From CAWUIO01 sp963922455 (lineage in GTDB: Bacteria; Bacteroidota; Bacteroidia; Cytophagales; Microscillaceae), in NCBI GenBank assembly GCA_963922455.1, contig CAWUIO010000088.1, positions 1-27,948 of the forward strand: a stretch of 27,948 nt of DNA, written 5' to 3'. Both the position numbers and the translations under genes were made by a program. The stretch's first letter is position 1. Every line of letters begins with the position of its first letter. Shown here piece after piece: positions 1 through 7,761 of this stretch. The notes beneath the pieces were generated by a model. That model searched no databases, had not been told where the DNA came from, and saw nothing but the letters and a program-made list of their open reading frames with translations.

Positions 1-52
1 AAGAAGCTGAGATTGTATTTTGCTAAGATTAAACCCTTTAACTCACGTTAAT

Positions 53-910
53 TTACGGTTTACATAACTTTCCTTCCACGCTTTTAAATTGACTTACGGT
101 CATACCATATACTTTTTTAAACGAGCGGGCCAAGTGGCTACTATCTGTAAAATTAAGTTGAAAGGCGATTTCTTTGAGAGAGAGGTCGGTGTGTAAGACT
201 TTAGTTTCTACAATCCGAAGCTTAGATTTGAGGATGTAGTCGGCCAGGGGGATACCCGCTTGTTTTTTAAAATACTCAGAAAAGTAGGATTTTGAAATAT
301 GAAACCGCTCGGCCAGGGTTGGCACCCGTAGCTTCTCGGATTCATCGAGATGGGTATGGATATAGCGTAAAATCTCCCCAAAGCGGCTATCAATTTCGTT
401 GGCTTGGCCCACGTATTTCTTCTCGATGCTTCGGGCCAGTATATTGAGAATAGAAGCTAAGGCTCCCATAATGATGGCATCGGAGTATCCATCGGGGTGG
501 AGGTATTCTTGATGAATGCTTTGGATATTCTGAATAATAAAATTTCGTTCTCTTTTGGAAGAAATGATATCCCCCGGCACTCGGTTGTAATTAGCCAGGA
601 TATAGGCAATCCGGTCAAACCAGGCTTGGTAGTCGGTAAGCCCGTCTTGTTTTAAAAAATAGTGATTGGTAAAACGGATAAAGTAAAACCGAGTGGGCAC
701 ATCAATCTGAAAAGAGTGGCAATCTAAGGGAGGAAGCAAAAAAATATTTCCTTTTTGATACTGAAATACGTGGTGATTGATACACTGGTTGCCGGAACCT
801 TCTTCTATATATACAATTTCAAAGAAACTGTGCTTGTGCTCACGCTTGCCCCAGTTGGATAATTCTACTATGTCGATTTCAAATACTTGGCGAGCTGATT
901 CAATAACCAT
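53..910 (-). CDS. AraC family transcriptional regulator
   Basis: A 285-residue protein with an N-terminal cupin-like effector domain (about residues 10-110; the stretch HKHSFFEIVYIEEG is typical of AraC sensor domains) and a C-terminal double helix-turn-helix (about residues 185-278; ISKSYFSEYFKKQAG in the first HTH and FTDSSHLARSFKKVYG in the second). Length and domain order fit one-component AraC/XylS activators. It diverges from the oxidoreductase/ABM pair that starts 190 bp away, so it probably controls that pair, itself, or both; this is inferred from position only. The effector is not known. The start codon is the ATG at 910; there is no competing upstream start that would lengthen the family domain. 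Confidence 0.9.
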   Translation of the reverse strand: MVIESARQVFEIDIVELSNWGKREHKHSFFEIVYIEEGSGNQCINHHVFQYQKGNIFLLPPLDCHSFQIDVPTRFYFIRFTNHYFLKQDGLTDYQAWFDRIAYILANYNRVPGDIISSKRERNFIIQNIQSIHQEYLHPDGYSDAIIMGALASILNILARSIEKKYVGQANEIDSRFGEILRYIHTHLDESEKLRVPTLAERFHISKSYFSEYFKKQAGIPLADYILKSKLRIVETKVLHTDLSLKEIAFQLNFTDSSHLARSFKKVYGMTVSQFKSVEGKLCKP

Positions 911-1040
911 GGTACTTAAATTGGGTTTTTTGTTCTGGTAGTGTTAATTATGTCGTATTATATACTTTAAATATAATGTTATTTGATAAAAATGTACTTG
1001 AAACCAATATATATACCATATTACCCTGTCTGTATACAAT

Positions 1041-1069
1041 CTTGCCCCTGGCCTAATTATAGATCTTTG
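1041..1069 (+). promoter_or_regulatory. Candidate Bacteroidota-type promoter for the oxidoreductase gene
   Basis: CTTG at 1041-1044 is followed after 17 bases by GATCTTTG at 1062-1069, close to the Bacteroidota pattern TTTG / TAnnTTTG with one mismatch in the -7 element. It lies about 30 bp before the ATG at 1100, in the AT-rich divergent gap shared with the AraC gene. This is pattern matching by eye and moderately likely at best. Confidence 0.35.
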
Positions 1070-1099
1070 TTTGTAGGTAACATACGATAAACAAAATTA

Positions 1100-2113
1100 A
1101 TGAGAGCAATAGGATATAGAGAAGCTGGGCCTATCAGCGCCCCTGAATCTTTGTTGGCATGGGAAATACCCAAACCAATACTGGGGCCTCGAGATTTACT
1201 GGTAGAGGTGAAGGGTGTATCGGTCAATCCGGTAGATGTAAAAGTAAGGGCCGCTTGGCCAGCCGAGTCAGGAGCTCGTATTTTGGGATATGACGCGGCG
1301 GGCATTGTGAAAGAAGTGGGGCCTGAGGTGGAATTGTTTCAGGTAGGAGATGCCGTTTTTTATGCGGGGGATATTACCCGGCCCGGTACCCATGCGGAGT
1401 TGCACGCCGTGGATGAACGAATAGTCGGTATAAAACCCCAATCATTAGACTTTCCCGAAGCCGCGGGAATGCCCTTGACTTCCATTACCGCTTGGGAGCT
1501 GCTTTTTGATTCGCTCAAGCTACCCGAAGGAGGAGGGGAAGGGGAGCCGATTCTTATTATTGGGGGAGCTGGGGGAGTAGGTTCAATCTTAATCCAATTG
1601 GCCAAAAAACTTACCAAGTTAGAAGTTATCGCCACTGCATCCCGACCCGAAACGATAGCCTGGACACAAAAAATGGGAGCTGATCATGTGATCAATCATC
1701 GAGAACCCTTGGTAGAACAACTAAAAAAAATGAATATCCAGCCGCGATACGTAGCCGCCCTGAATGGTACAGATCAGCATTTTTTGGCTATTTTAGAACT
1801 TATTAAACCCCGGGGCCATGTGGCCATTATTGACGACCCGAAGACTTTAGATATAAAAGAAGGAAAACGTAAATCCCTGAGTTTTAGTTGGGAATTTATG
1901 TTTGCCCGACCCATGCATCAGACCGAAGATATTGAAAAACAACACCAATTACTCAATCGTGTGTCGGAACTCATAGATCAAAACGTACTAGTCTCTACGG
2001 TTACGAACAATTTGGGTGATTTACAGGTGGAAAGCCTTAAAGAAGCCCATCGTTTACAAGAAAGTGGACGCGTCATCGGGAAAAACGTCTTGGGAGGCAT
2101 GGTAAGCAATTGA
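1100..2113 (+). CDS. Zinc-type alcohol dehydrogenase / quinone oxidoreductase family (MDR superfamily)
   Basis: A 337-residue medium-chain dehydrogenase/reductase. The N-terminal GroES-like domain (about 1-130) contains VSVNPVDVKVR and LGYDAAGIVKEVG. The Rossmann NADPH-binding motif is IIGGAGGVGSILIQLAK near residue 150. The structural-zinc cysteines and catalytic zinc ligands of true alcohol dehydrogenases are absent, as in the quinone-oxidoreductase branch, so it most likely reduces quinones or enones with NADPH in the cytoplasm. Length and the end motif HRLQESGRVIGKNV fit the YogA/TIGR02817 type. It is followed after 31 bp by an ABM-domain gene, a common pairing in quinone or reactive-carbonyl metabolism, and is probably cotranscribed with it. 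The substrate is unknown. Confidence 0.88.
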   Translation: MRAIGYREAGPISAPESLLAWEIPKPILGPRDLLVEVKGVSVNPVDVKVRAAWPAESGARILGYDAAGIVKEVGPEVELFQVGDAVFYAGDITRPGTHAELHAVDERIVGIKPQSLDFPEAAGMPLTSITAWELLFDSLKLPEGGGEGEPILIIGGAGGVGSILIQLAKKLTKLEVIATASRPETIAWTQKMGADHVINHREPLVEQLKKMNIQPRYVAALNGTDQHFLAILELIKPRGHVAIIDDPKTLDIKEGKRKSLSFSWEFMFARPMHQTEDIEKQHQLLNRVSELIDQNVLVSTVTNNLGDLQVESLKEAHRLQESGRVIGKNVLGGMVSN

Positions 2114-2144
2114 ATACTCTAAATACTTTAATAATAAACATATC

Positions 2145-2435
2145 ATGGCAAAATTAAGCATCGTGGCCCATATCAAGGCCCTACCCAACAAGGTAGACTT
2201 AGTAAAACAGGAGCTGGAAAAACTGATCCTAATCACCCGGGCCGAAGCAGGCTGCCTTCAATACGACTTGCATCAAGACAATGAAAACCCTGCTCATTTT
2301 ATGTTTTATGAAAATTGGGAGTCGCGTGAGCTATGGCAAAAGCATATGGGCAACGAACACCTCAAAGAATATATGGCGGCTACAGAAGGAGCTGTAGAGG
2401 AGTTTCTTCTTTATGAAATGACACATATTGCCTAG
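2145..2435 (+). CDS. ABM-domain protein, putative quinol monooxygenase (YgiN-like)
   Basis: A 96-residue single-domain dimeric alpha-beta barrel protein of the antibiotic biosynthesis monooxygenase family. Characteristic features are the opening VAHIKALPNKVDLVKQELEK, the central TRAEAGCLQYDLHQDNENP and FMFYENWESRELWQKHM. The length is normal for the family (about 95-105). Relatives such as E. coli YgiN oxidise quinols without cofactor; others degrade haem or act in polyketide tailoring. It sits 31 bp behind the quinone-oxidoreductase-like gene in the same direction, which supports a quinone/quinol role, though the substrate is inferred. Its stop is followed by the hairpin repeat at 2460-2526. 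Confidence 0.88.
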   Translation: MAKLSIVAHIKALPNKVDLVKQELEKLILITRAEAGCLQYDLHQDNENPAHFMFYENWESRELWQKHMGNEHLKEYMAATEGAVEEFLLYEMTHIA

Positions 2436-2459
2436 CTACTGCTTATCAGGGATCTCTTA

Positions 2460-2526
2460 GAGGGGCTTGCCCGCGCAAAATAATGAGCAGTATGTTTACA
2501 TATCTGCCAGCGCGGGAAAGCCCCTC
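2460..2526 (+). repeat. Dispersed repeat copy R1 (hairpin-only form), possible bidirectional terminator
   Basis: Left arm GAGGGGCTTGCCCGCGC (2460-2476) and right arm GCGCGGGAAAGCCCCTC (2510-2526) pair over 17 bp with one mismatch and enclose 33 nt that can itself fold partly (GCAGTATGT against ACATATCTGC). The arms match the arms of the longer repeats at 6824, 14141, 17106, 19623 and 26764, but this copy lacks their conserved tail of about 65 bp. It lies between the convergent ABM and porin genes, where it could end transcription from both sides. Confidence 0.85.
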
Positions 2527-2610
2527 ATCCATGACTAAGACTTAAAAAAAAGCAACCAGAACCCATATGATCCTGGCTGCCCTATGAAAACTACGATTGA
2601 TTCTATTGTA

Positions 2611-3888
2611 TTAAAAAAAGAAGCGGCCCACGGCTTCAATTCGGGTACCCTCTCCCTCAGAACCATCGGCTGTTTTAATCGTATTGAAATTGCCTTCTAT
2701 TCCAAATGCCGCAGCATCGATGGGCGACCAGAAAAGATTGACTGTGTAGCGCTCACCCCCAGAATAAGAAAGTGGGTCGGCCAAACTGGGAGAGTCCAAC
2801 TCAAAGAAGCTAAACATGAACGTGGATCTTAACGTCTTTGACCACCAATGTTGGTAATCTACGTGAGCCCCTAAAATGCCGGCCACTTGGACTTCCCCAT
2901 CGTCTCCAATATAGCCGTCAAGCCCGCCCACAAAAGAGGAGTAATAGTGCACAAAGCCTTCTCCGTATTGTAAACCAAACGTAAGATTGTCTTTCTTACC
3001 TAGGAAAGGTAGCTTGAGGCGACCTGAAAAGTGAAGCCCTCCCGTGTAGACATCCTCAGTTTTGGAGCGCAGTTGGAGGAAGAGCCCTGCCAAGCGGAGA
3101 TATCCCCATTCTCGCTCTAAGCGACCAAAAGCCACAAAATTGGGCATGGCTTCGGAGCGGTTGAGGTCGGTATTTCCACTAAAATCAAAAGAAGGGTTTT
3201 CGATACCTATCCCAAAGTGCGACCCTTGGTGACCGTCCTTACCCGTAACGTAATAAATTCCGGGCTGCCGAAGAACGGGCGCTGCCAAGGGACTTTCTGG
3301 GTCGGCGCTCTCCGGATAGGAAAATAAGTCAAGAAAGCCCGAATGGTACTGGCCAAACCGCCAATTACCTAACTCAACCCCCGCGTGCCGGAGACGGACA
3401 TCATAATCGTTGGTAAATTGGTCGCCATCCCCAAACATATCAAACTCGATGAAGATTCGGAGTTTGCCTACTTTGGTAGGCATACGATAATCCATATTGA
3501 ATGTGGTGAGGCGGGCATGAATAGCAAATTGCTGTTCCCCATCTTCAGAATCTCCATCTAAAGGGATGGATAAGGGCACGCCTATTTGCTGGAAACCTTG
3601 GTTATCCACATCAAAGTTGGCATTCATCTGCACAAACCCCCCGATTTTGAAAGAACCATCCGTTCCCGGGATTTTGATCGAGCCGCTAAAGTCGCCAGAC
3701 CTAATGAATGCATAGTCAGGATAGCGGCCTACTAAATTTTCGGTGTCACTCGTGTCTCGTTCTTGAGAGAAAGCCTGCTTAGGACAAAGCCCTAAGCAAA
3801 GCATGTGGATACACATTATGCTTACTAGCCATTTCTGCCCAAACCCAGAGAAAAGCCATCCTGGGAAGGGGTATAGCTGCTTAGACAT
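2611..3888 (-). CDS. DcaP-like outer-membrane porin
   Basis: A 425-residue protein from the chosen ATG at 3888. In-frame ATGs at 3999 and 3957 would add N-terminal residues that look non-coding and overlap the upstream gene. From 3888 there is an N-terminal stretch with the hydrophobic run WLVSIMCIHMLCLGLC ending near AFSQ, a plausible but long-headed signal peptide. The mature part shows FKIGGFVQMNANFDVD, FNMDYRMPTKVGKLRIFIEF, RLRHAGVELGNWRFGQ and a terminal FFF, the pattern of DcaP-type trimeric porins, which take up dicarboxylates and other small anions in Acinetobacter. It is the last gene of the SnoaL-CMD-porin operon, so it may pass substrate to the exported enzymes. The family call is good; the substrate is unknown. 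Confidence 0.72.
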   Translation of the reverse strand: MSKQLYPFPGWLFSGFGQKWLVSIMCIHMLCLGLCPKQAFSQERDTSDTENLVGRYPDYAFIRSGDFSGSIKIPGTDGSFKIGGFVQMNANFDVDNQGFQQIGVPLSIPLDGDSEDGEQQFAIHARLTTFNMDYRMPTKVGKLRIFIEFDMFGDGDQFTNDYDVRLRHAGVELGNWRFGQYHSGFLDLFSYPESADPESPLAAPVLRQPGIYYVTGKDGHQGSHFGIGIENPSFDFSGNTDLNRSEAMPNFVAFGRLEREWGYLRLAGLFLQLRSKTEDVYTGGLHFSGRLKLPFLGKKDNLTFGLQYGEGFVHYYSSFVGGLDGYIGDDGEVQVAGILGAHVDYQHWWSKTLRSTFMFSFFELDSPSLADPLSYSGGERYTVNLFWSPIDAAAFGIEGNFNTIKTADGSEGEGTRIEAVGRFFF

Positions 3889-3988
3889 GTCAGGAAAACC
3901 TGGCAAAGACTTACCCGCTTGTTTTGGGTAACATCTATTTATTTTTGCTGTATACATACGTTTTTCGGTTAGGTTTTTAAGCGATAGC

Positions 3989-5896
3989 TTAAAAATCACG
4001 GGGGTCTACAGGGTCAGTACCTGCTTTGATTTCACTGGGGTCATCTACCCCATCCCCATCCGAATCGGCCTTGTAGGGGAAGGTTCCGATGGATCGCTCT
4101 TTTTCATTGGGTATGCCATCCCCGTCAATATCCTCGTCTTTTGAATCCTCGATGCCGTCTCGATCGGTATCTTCCCATCGGCTAGGATCTTTCGGAAAGC
4201 CATCAAAGCCATCTTCCACGCCGTCGGAGTCGGAGTCTATGCCGAGAGGGACATCTACCCCAATCCACTCAGATACCTTATCGTAGATTTCTCCGGTGCT
4301 GGTTTGAGACATAGCATACGTAGCCATTTCGGTCATATGGAATTTGCGCATCTCTTGAGGCAAACCGATATGAGAGCCGGGTTTCCAGCCCACAGAAGTT
4401 AAGTTGCGAAGGGCCCAGGCCATGGCTAGGCGGTCGGTCACGGTGATTTGAGATTGCATATCCGAAGCCAGCCAGGAAGCGGCAATGATCGTCTCTATGA
4501 TTTCCTGTATCTCTCGGTCTGTGTAATGCCGCCGTAACTCCTCGATATGGGCAGGGGTAGTGCGGCTAGGCCAGGAAGCGGCATCCCGGGCAAAGCGGAA
4601 GGCCGCTTTCTGGGCATCGCTAAACAGATCAGACCGCTCAAAGTCAAACAAGGCATGAATTTTTGCTATCACCCCAGGAAGGTCTTCTTTGGGAATCTCA
4701 TCGTAGGGATAGGAATCTTCTATATCATTGTATATTCCAAACGAACCATGGACTTGGCAGTGTCCGCAACCACTGGATAATTGGAATACAAAAAACATGG
4801 GCCACTTTTCTTCCATAGTAAGGGCGCGATCCATGAAGGAGTAATGACTTTCTATTTTGCCGGTTCCCACCGAGGCCAATCGGGTCCATTCGGTGTCGAA
4901 TAGGTGCCGATCACTGTAGGGGTATTTTGTTTTGGGAATGACGGGGGCTTTATAATATTTATAATCATAAGCGGCCACATTAAATGCTTTCGTTTTGGGG
5001 TCTGGTAGGTTCTCCTTATCCCAAGCCGGGTTTTTCCATCTGAGATAGTCCTCTGGGTAGAAATCAAAAGGCTCCTCAACCCCGTCTTGGTCTCCATCGA
5101 AGGTCAAGGGGGATACATCGTAACCAGTGACGTAATTGATCCAATCAGACTTAAACTCCGGGTCAATCGCATAAAGGTCTTCTGGATGCCAGTCAGAAAT
5201 CACTTCCTGATAGGCATCCTCAATAGCTTTTCCCACAAAAGCATTGGCTCTTTGCTCCTCAGCACTCGTACTGGCATTGTGTCCGGGCTTCCAGCCAACA
5301 GAAGCCAGATTTTTCTTGGCCCAAGTAAGTAGTTTCTCATCCGTGGGGATCGGTAAAATTTGATCATGCCGGGCGATGGGGGCGTTGATGCCAGCAAGCT
5401 CAATAAGCTCGGCAATTTGCCTATCGATAAAGTGCATTCGGAGGGCGGCGTGGGTATCGGCATTCACCTGGGAGGGGTATGAACTTATAGCTTTCAAATA
5501 CCCGTAAGCGGCTTTCATCCGAGGGTCTTTCAAGGTCTCTATGTAATCGGGTGACCAAATAGCCAGTATTTCTTCCATAGGCACCCCCATCAAGGATAGT
5601 TGATAGGCACTTCGGGCGGTATAATGATTACTCCCCAATCGGATCATCTGGAAGAGCGTCATCTTCCACTTCGTTTGGGAGTCAAACATGGCCTTGGCAT
5701 GAATGATGGCATCGCCCATCAAGATGCCATCGTAAAAATCTCTAAGATTGCTTATGTCTATCTTATGTCGGTCATAATATTTCATATTTTGATCCGCGAG
5801 GGGGGGCTTGGGAGGAACTTCAGGTAAATCTGCTTGGGCGAATAAGGACGTGCTTAAACATACTAAGCATGCAATGGTAGTGATTAGGGATTTCAT
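3989..5896 (-). CDS. Exported tandem carboxymuconolactone-decarboxylase-like protein with TSP3 calcium repeats
   Basis: A 635-residue protein with a clear signal peptide (residues 1-21, ending SLFAQA). It appears to be two copies of one module. Module 1 (about 60-300) has a Cys-free CMD-like helical domain ending ASVGWKPG, then the acidic stretch FDGDQDGVEEPFDFYPED. Module 2 (about 365-585) has a CMD domain with C377 and C380 in GCGHCQVH, the downstream helix pattern LFSDAQKAAFRFARDAAS and HYTDREIQEII, ending TSVGWKPG. From residue 552 to the end there are thrombospondin-type-3 calcium loops (DSDSDGVEDG, DTDRDGIEDS, DIDGDGIPNE, DSDGDGVDD). CMD/AhpD proteins act as decarboxylases or thiol peroxidases and are normally cytoplasmic, so an exported fusion is unusual. 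It lies 22 bp behind the SnoaL-like gene and before the porin. Enzymatic activity is inferred. Confidence 0.78.
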   Translation of the reverse strand: MKSLITTIACLVCLSTSLFAQADLPEVPPKPPLADQNMKYYDRHKIDISNLRDFYDGILMGDAIIHAKAMFDSQTKWKMTLFQMIRLGSNHYTARSAYQLSLMGVPMEEILAIWSPDYIETLKDPRMKAAYGYLKAISSYPSQVNADTHAALRMHFIDRQIAELIELAGINAPIARHDQILPIPTDEKLLTWAKKNLASVGWKPGHNASTSAEEQRANAFVGKAIEDAYQEVISDWHPEDLYAIDPEFKSDWINYVTGYDVSPLTFDGDQDGVEEPFDFYPEDYLRWKNPAWDKENLPDPKTKAFNVAAYDYKYYKAPVIPKTKYPYSDRHLFDTEWTRLASVGTGKIESHYSFMDRALTMEEKWPMFFVFQLSSGCGHCQVHGSFGIYNDIEDSYPYDEIPKEDLPGVIAKIHALFDFERSDLFSDAQKAAFRFARDAASWPSRTTPAHIEELRRHYTDREIQEIIETIIAASWLASDMQSQITVTDRLAMAWALRNLTSVGWKPGSHIGLPQEMRKFHMTEMATYAMSQTSTGEIYDKVSEWIGVDVPLGIDSDSDGVEDGFDGFPKDPSRWEDTDRDGIEDSKDEDIDGDGIPNEKERSIGTFPYKADSDGDGVDDPSEIKAGTDPVDPRDF

Positions 5897-5918
5897 ATCG
5901 GTAGGCTTTTTTTAGTTT

Positions 5919-6509
5919 TTATTCTTTGACAAAATTCTTTCTAACGATCTCAAACATGCCATGTGGATTGGTAGAGAAGGTTGGGACTTCTTGGAGGACA
6001 TCCCAGTGTTCGGCAATTTTCCCCTCCGGCCCGAATAAGTAGATATCCACGGCCGCGATTCCCAGGTCATCGGGAGCTTCTGAACTAAGATTGCGGAAAT
6101 TGAGGTGAACAAAAGCCCAATCTCCCATGACGATGATTTTGTGTAAATCAATAGCCACCGGGTACTTTTTGACCGATTGGCTAAAAATCATAGACAAGGG
6201 TTGATAGCCATCGGGTACCGTAGTGCTGTGCTGGATATAGTCATCCCGGATGTATTTTTTAAGTTTCTCGGCAGTGGGATCTGTCTCCAATATCCTATAA
6301 ACCTCTTTAATCATCTCCGCTCTTTTTTGCCCCTTTTCGTCAAGGACAATAATTTGAGTTTTGAAATTTTTGGGAATGAAGTTTCGCTTGTTCATCTCCT
6401 GTTCTTGTGACGTGGTAGGAGGTTTGGGGGCTTGGGCTTGCGTACTAGTGCTGAGGCCCCATGTACCCAGCCAGCCCATAATAATTAATCTGGCAATCAG
6501 GTTTTTCAT
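5919..6509 (-). CDS. Exported SnoaL-like (NTF2-fold) protein
   Basis: A 196-residue protein with a signal peptide (about 1-25, ending STQAQA) followed by a SnoaL/NTF2-like domain (about 60-185). Family marks are YIRDDYIQHSTTVPDG near residue 90 and KIAEHWDVLQEVP near residue 165, the typical end of predicted SnoaL-like aldol-condensation or isomerase-related proteins. Such folds form a small hydrophobic pocket and have many activities, so the reaction cannot be named. It is the first gene of a minus-strand operon with the CMD/TSP3 protein and the porin, all exported, suggesting joint work on one substrate outside the cytoplasm. Confidence 0.82.
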   Translation of the reverse strand: MKNLIARLIIMGWLGTWGLSTSTQAQAPKPPTTSQEQEMNKRNFIPKNFKTQIIVLDEKGQKRAEMIKEVYRILETDPTAEKLKKYIRDDYIQHSTTVPDGYQPLSMIFSQSVKKYPVAIDLHKIIVMGDWAFVHLNFRNLSSEAPDDLGIAAVDIYLFGPEGKIAEHWDVLQEVPTFSTNPHGMFEIVRKNFVKE

Positions 6510-6823
6510 AGTTTGTAAATTAAGTTTTCAAAAAAGGCTAGGGGAAGGGTTTTTACAATTTTTAAAGATTTTCCCCAGGCCTGAGAGTTTTCAAAATCGC
6601 TTATTTTTGCCAAATTTTAGCCATCTGCTAGGGAATTGCATTATGATTTCATAATATTTTGGCAGGCATAGGAAGTACTGTCCCCAACTGTAAAAAGTAT
6701 ATGTTACGGCTTGAAATTGTTTAAGAAATTTGGCGAGAGATTCAAGCTTTTGGGCCGCCTAGGACCAAAAAGTACGTATAAACCTAGAAGAATGCTTCAT
6801 CTAAAAGATAAAAGAGGGAATTT
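6510..6823. other. AT-rich gap upstream of the SnoaL operon
   Basis: No gene is seen here. It must carry the promoter of the minus-strand SnoaL-CMD-porin operon, but no convincing -33/-7 pair was found. Short ORFs here look random. The repeat copy at 6824-6953 adjoins it. Confidence 0.5.
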
Positions 6824-6953
6824 GGGGCTTGCCCCCGCGAAGAATATTCGATGGCCAAAAGAGCATGCATAGCCGCGCGGGCCGGGCTGTCACTACTCGC
6901 CGGCCCCCCGCCTGGCCATTTCGGGCTCAAACATGCCGTTCCATCCCTAAGCC
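6824..6953 (+). repeat. Dispersed repeat copy R2 (full length)
   Basis: It starts GGGGCTTGCCCCCGCG, has a unique segment of about 35 nt, then CGCGCGGGCCGGGCTGTC, then the conserved tail containing CTACTCGCCGGC, TGGCCATTTCGGGCTCAAAC and CCATCCCTAAGCC. It aligns along its whole length with the copies at 14141, 17106 and 19623. Translated, it gives peptides such as AWPFRAQTC, also seen in the copy at 19623 in another ORF, which are products of the repeat and not real proteins. Confidence 0.88.
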
Positions 6954-6992
6954 AAAGTTTGAAAGTTATGTAAGTCGGGATACCTGGGAAGA

Positions 6993-7481
6993 TCACTCAT
7001 TTGTTGATCGTTCCTGCTCGCTATGCCATTTACTTTTGGCGGCACTTAGGGTTTCGGGGGTAACGCCCAAATAAGAAGCGATCATTCTCTGGGAAACCCT
7101 TTGAGTAATTTCAGGATAGGTTTTGATAAAATGATCATATCGCTCCAAAGCGTTGGTAGACAGCAACATGATGATCCTTTCTTGCAATTTAGGAAGCCTC
7201 TTAATAAGCTTTTCAATATTTTTAGGCTCCTTTTCTATTCCTTTATTTATTGAGATAACTACAGAATCTTCCAAGGCCTGGATGAATAATTCGGATGGCA
7301 TATCATGGGCATTTGTATCGGCTATTAACCAGCCTTCTGGGGCAAAAAGGAATATGTTTTCTTTTCCGCTTTTGTCAATATGATAGCTTCTAAGAAGTCC
7401 AGATAGGACATAAAACTTTTTGTTACTCAGATCACCTTGTCTTAGGATAATCTCTCCTTTTTTGACGTGTTGCCTTTTCAT
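6993..7481 (-). CDS. Crp/Fnr family regulator, short form
   Basis: A 162-residue protein with a cyclic-nucleotide-binding-like beta roll (VKKGEIILRQGDLSNKKFYVLSGLLRSY, about residues 6-33) and a C-terminal winged HTH remnant (RVSQRMIASYLGVTPETLSAAKSKW, about 128-152). Bacteroidota relatives usually have about 190 residues with an N-terminal helix that is missing here. The frame stays open upstream to about 7565 without any ATG, GTG or TTG, so the gene may have lost its original start or use an unusual one. The phosphate-binding residues of true cAMP receptors are not evident, so the ligand is unknown. It diverges from the VOC lipoprotein gene. Confidence 0.8.
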   Translation of the reverse strand: MKRQHVKKGEIILRQGDLSNKKFYVLSGLLRSYHIDKSGKENIFLFAPEGWLIADTNAHDMPSELFIQALEDSVVISINKGIEKEPKNIEKLIKRLPKLQERIIMLLSTNALERYDHFIKTYPEITQRVSQRMIASYLGVTPETLSAAKSKWHSEQERSTNE

Positions 7482-7761
7482 ATAATTAGAGGTTTGTGGG
7501 TAAAATATATGGTTTATCGTGGGGGACTTTCTTCTTGGAGAATGGGTAATAATATTAAAATACTCTCAGGAATCAAATATGAAGCAAACCTGGGTAGGCA
7601 TTATTCGAAAATTACTTTATCTAAATCAAATCGCTTATATCTTGTTTTATAACTAAAAAAGCACCCTTTTTAGGAGGAAAGCATCTTGACAGCATAGGCT
7701 CAAACCTCAAATTTTCCCATCCCAAATTTGCTCCTTCTCACATTTCCCCTAAATTCAGGCT

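Noticed and set aside
6829..7074. ORF encoding a peptide with AWPFRAQTC, similar to one on the minus strand at 19582-19854
   Set aside because: Both arise from translating the tail of the dispersed repeat in one frame; the similarity is due to the DNA repeat, not to a protein family.
7467..7652. 61-codon plus-strand ORF between the Crp/Fnr and VOC genes
   Set aside because: No family features, no RBS, and it overlaps the likely upstream part of the Crp/Fnr frame.
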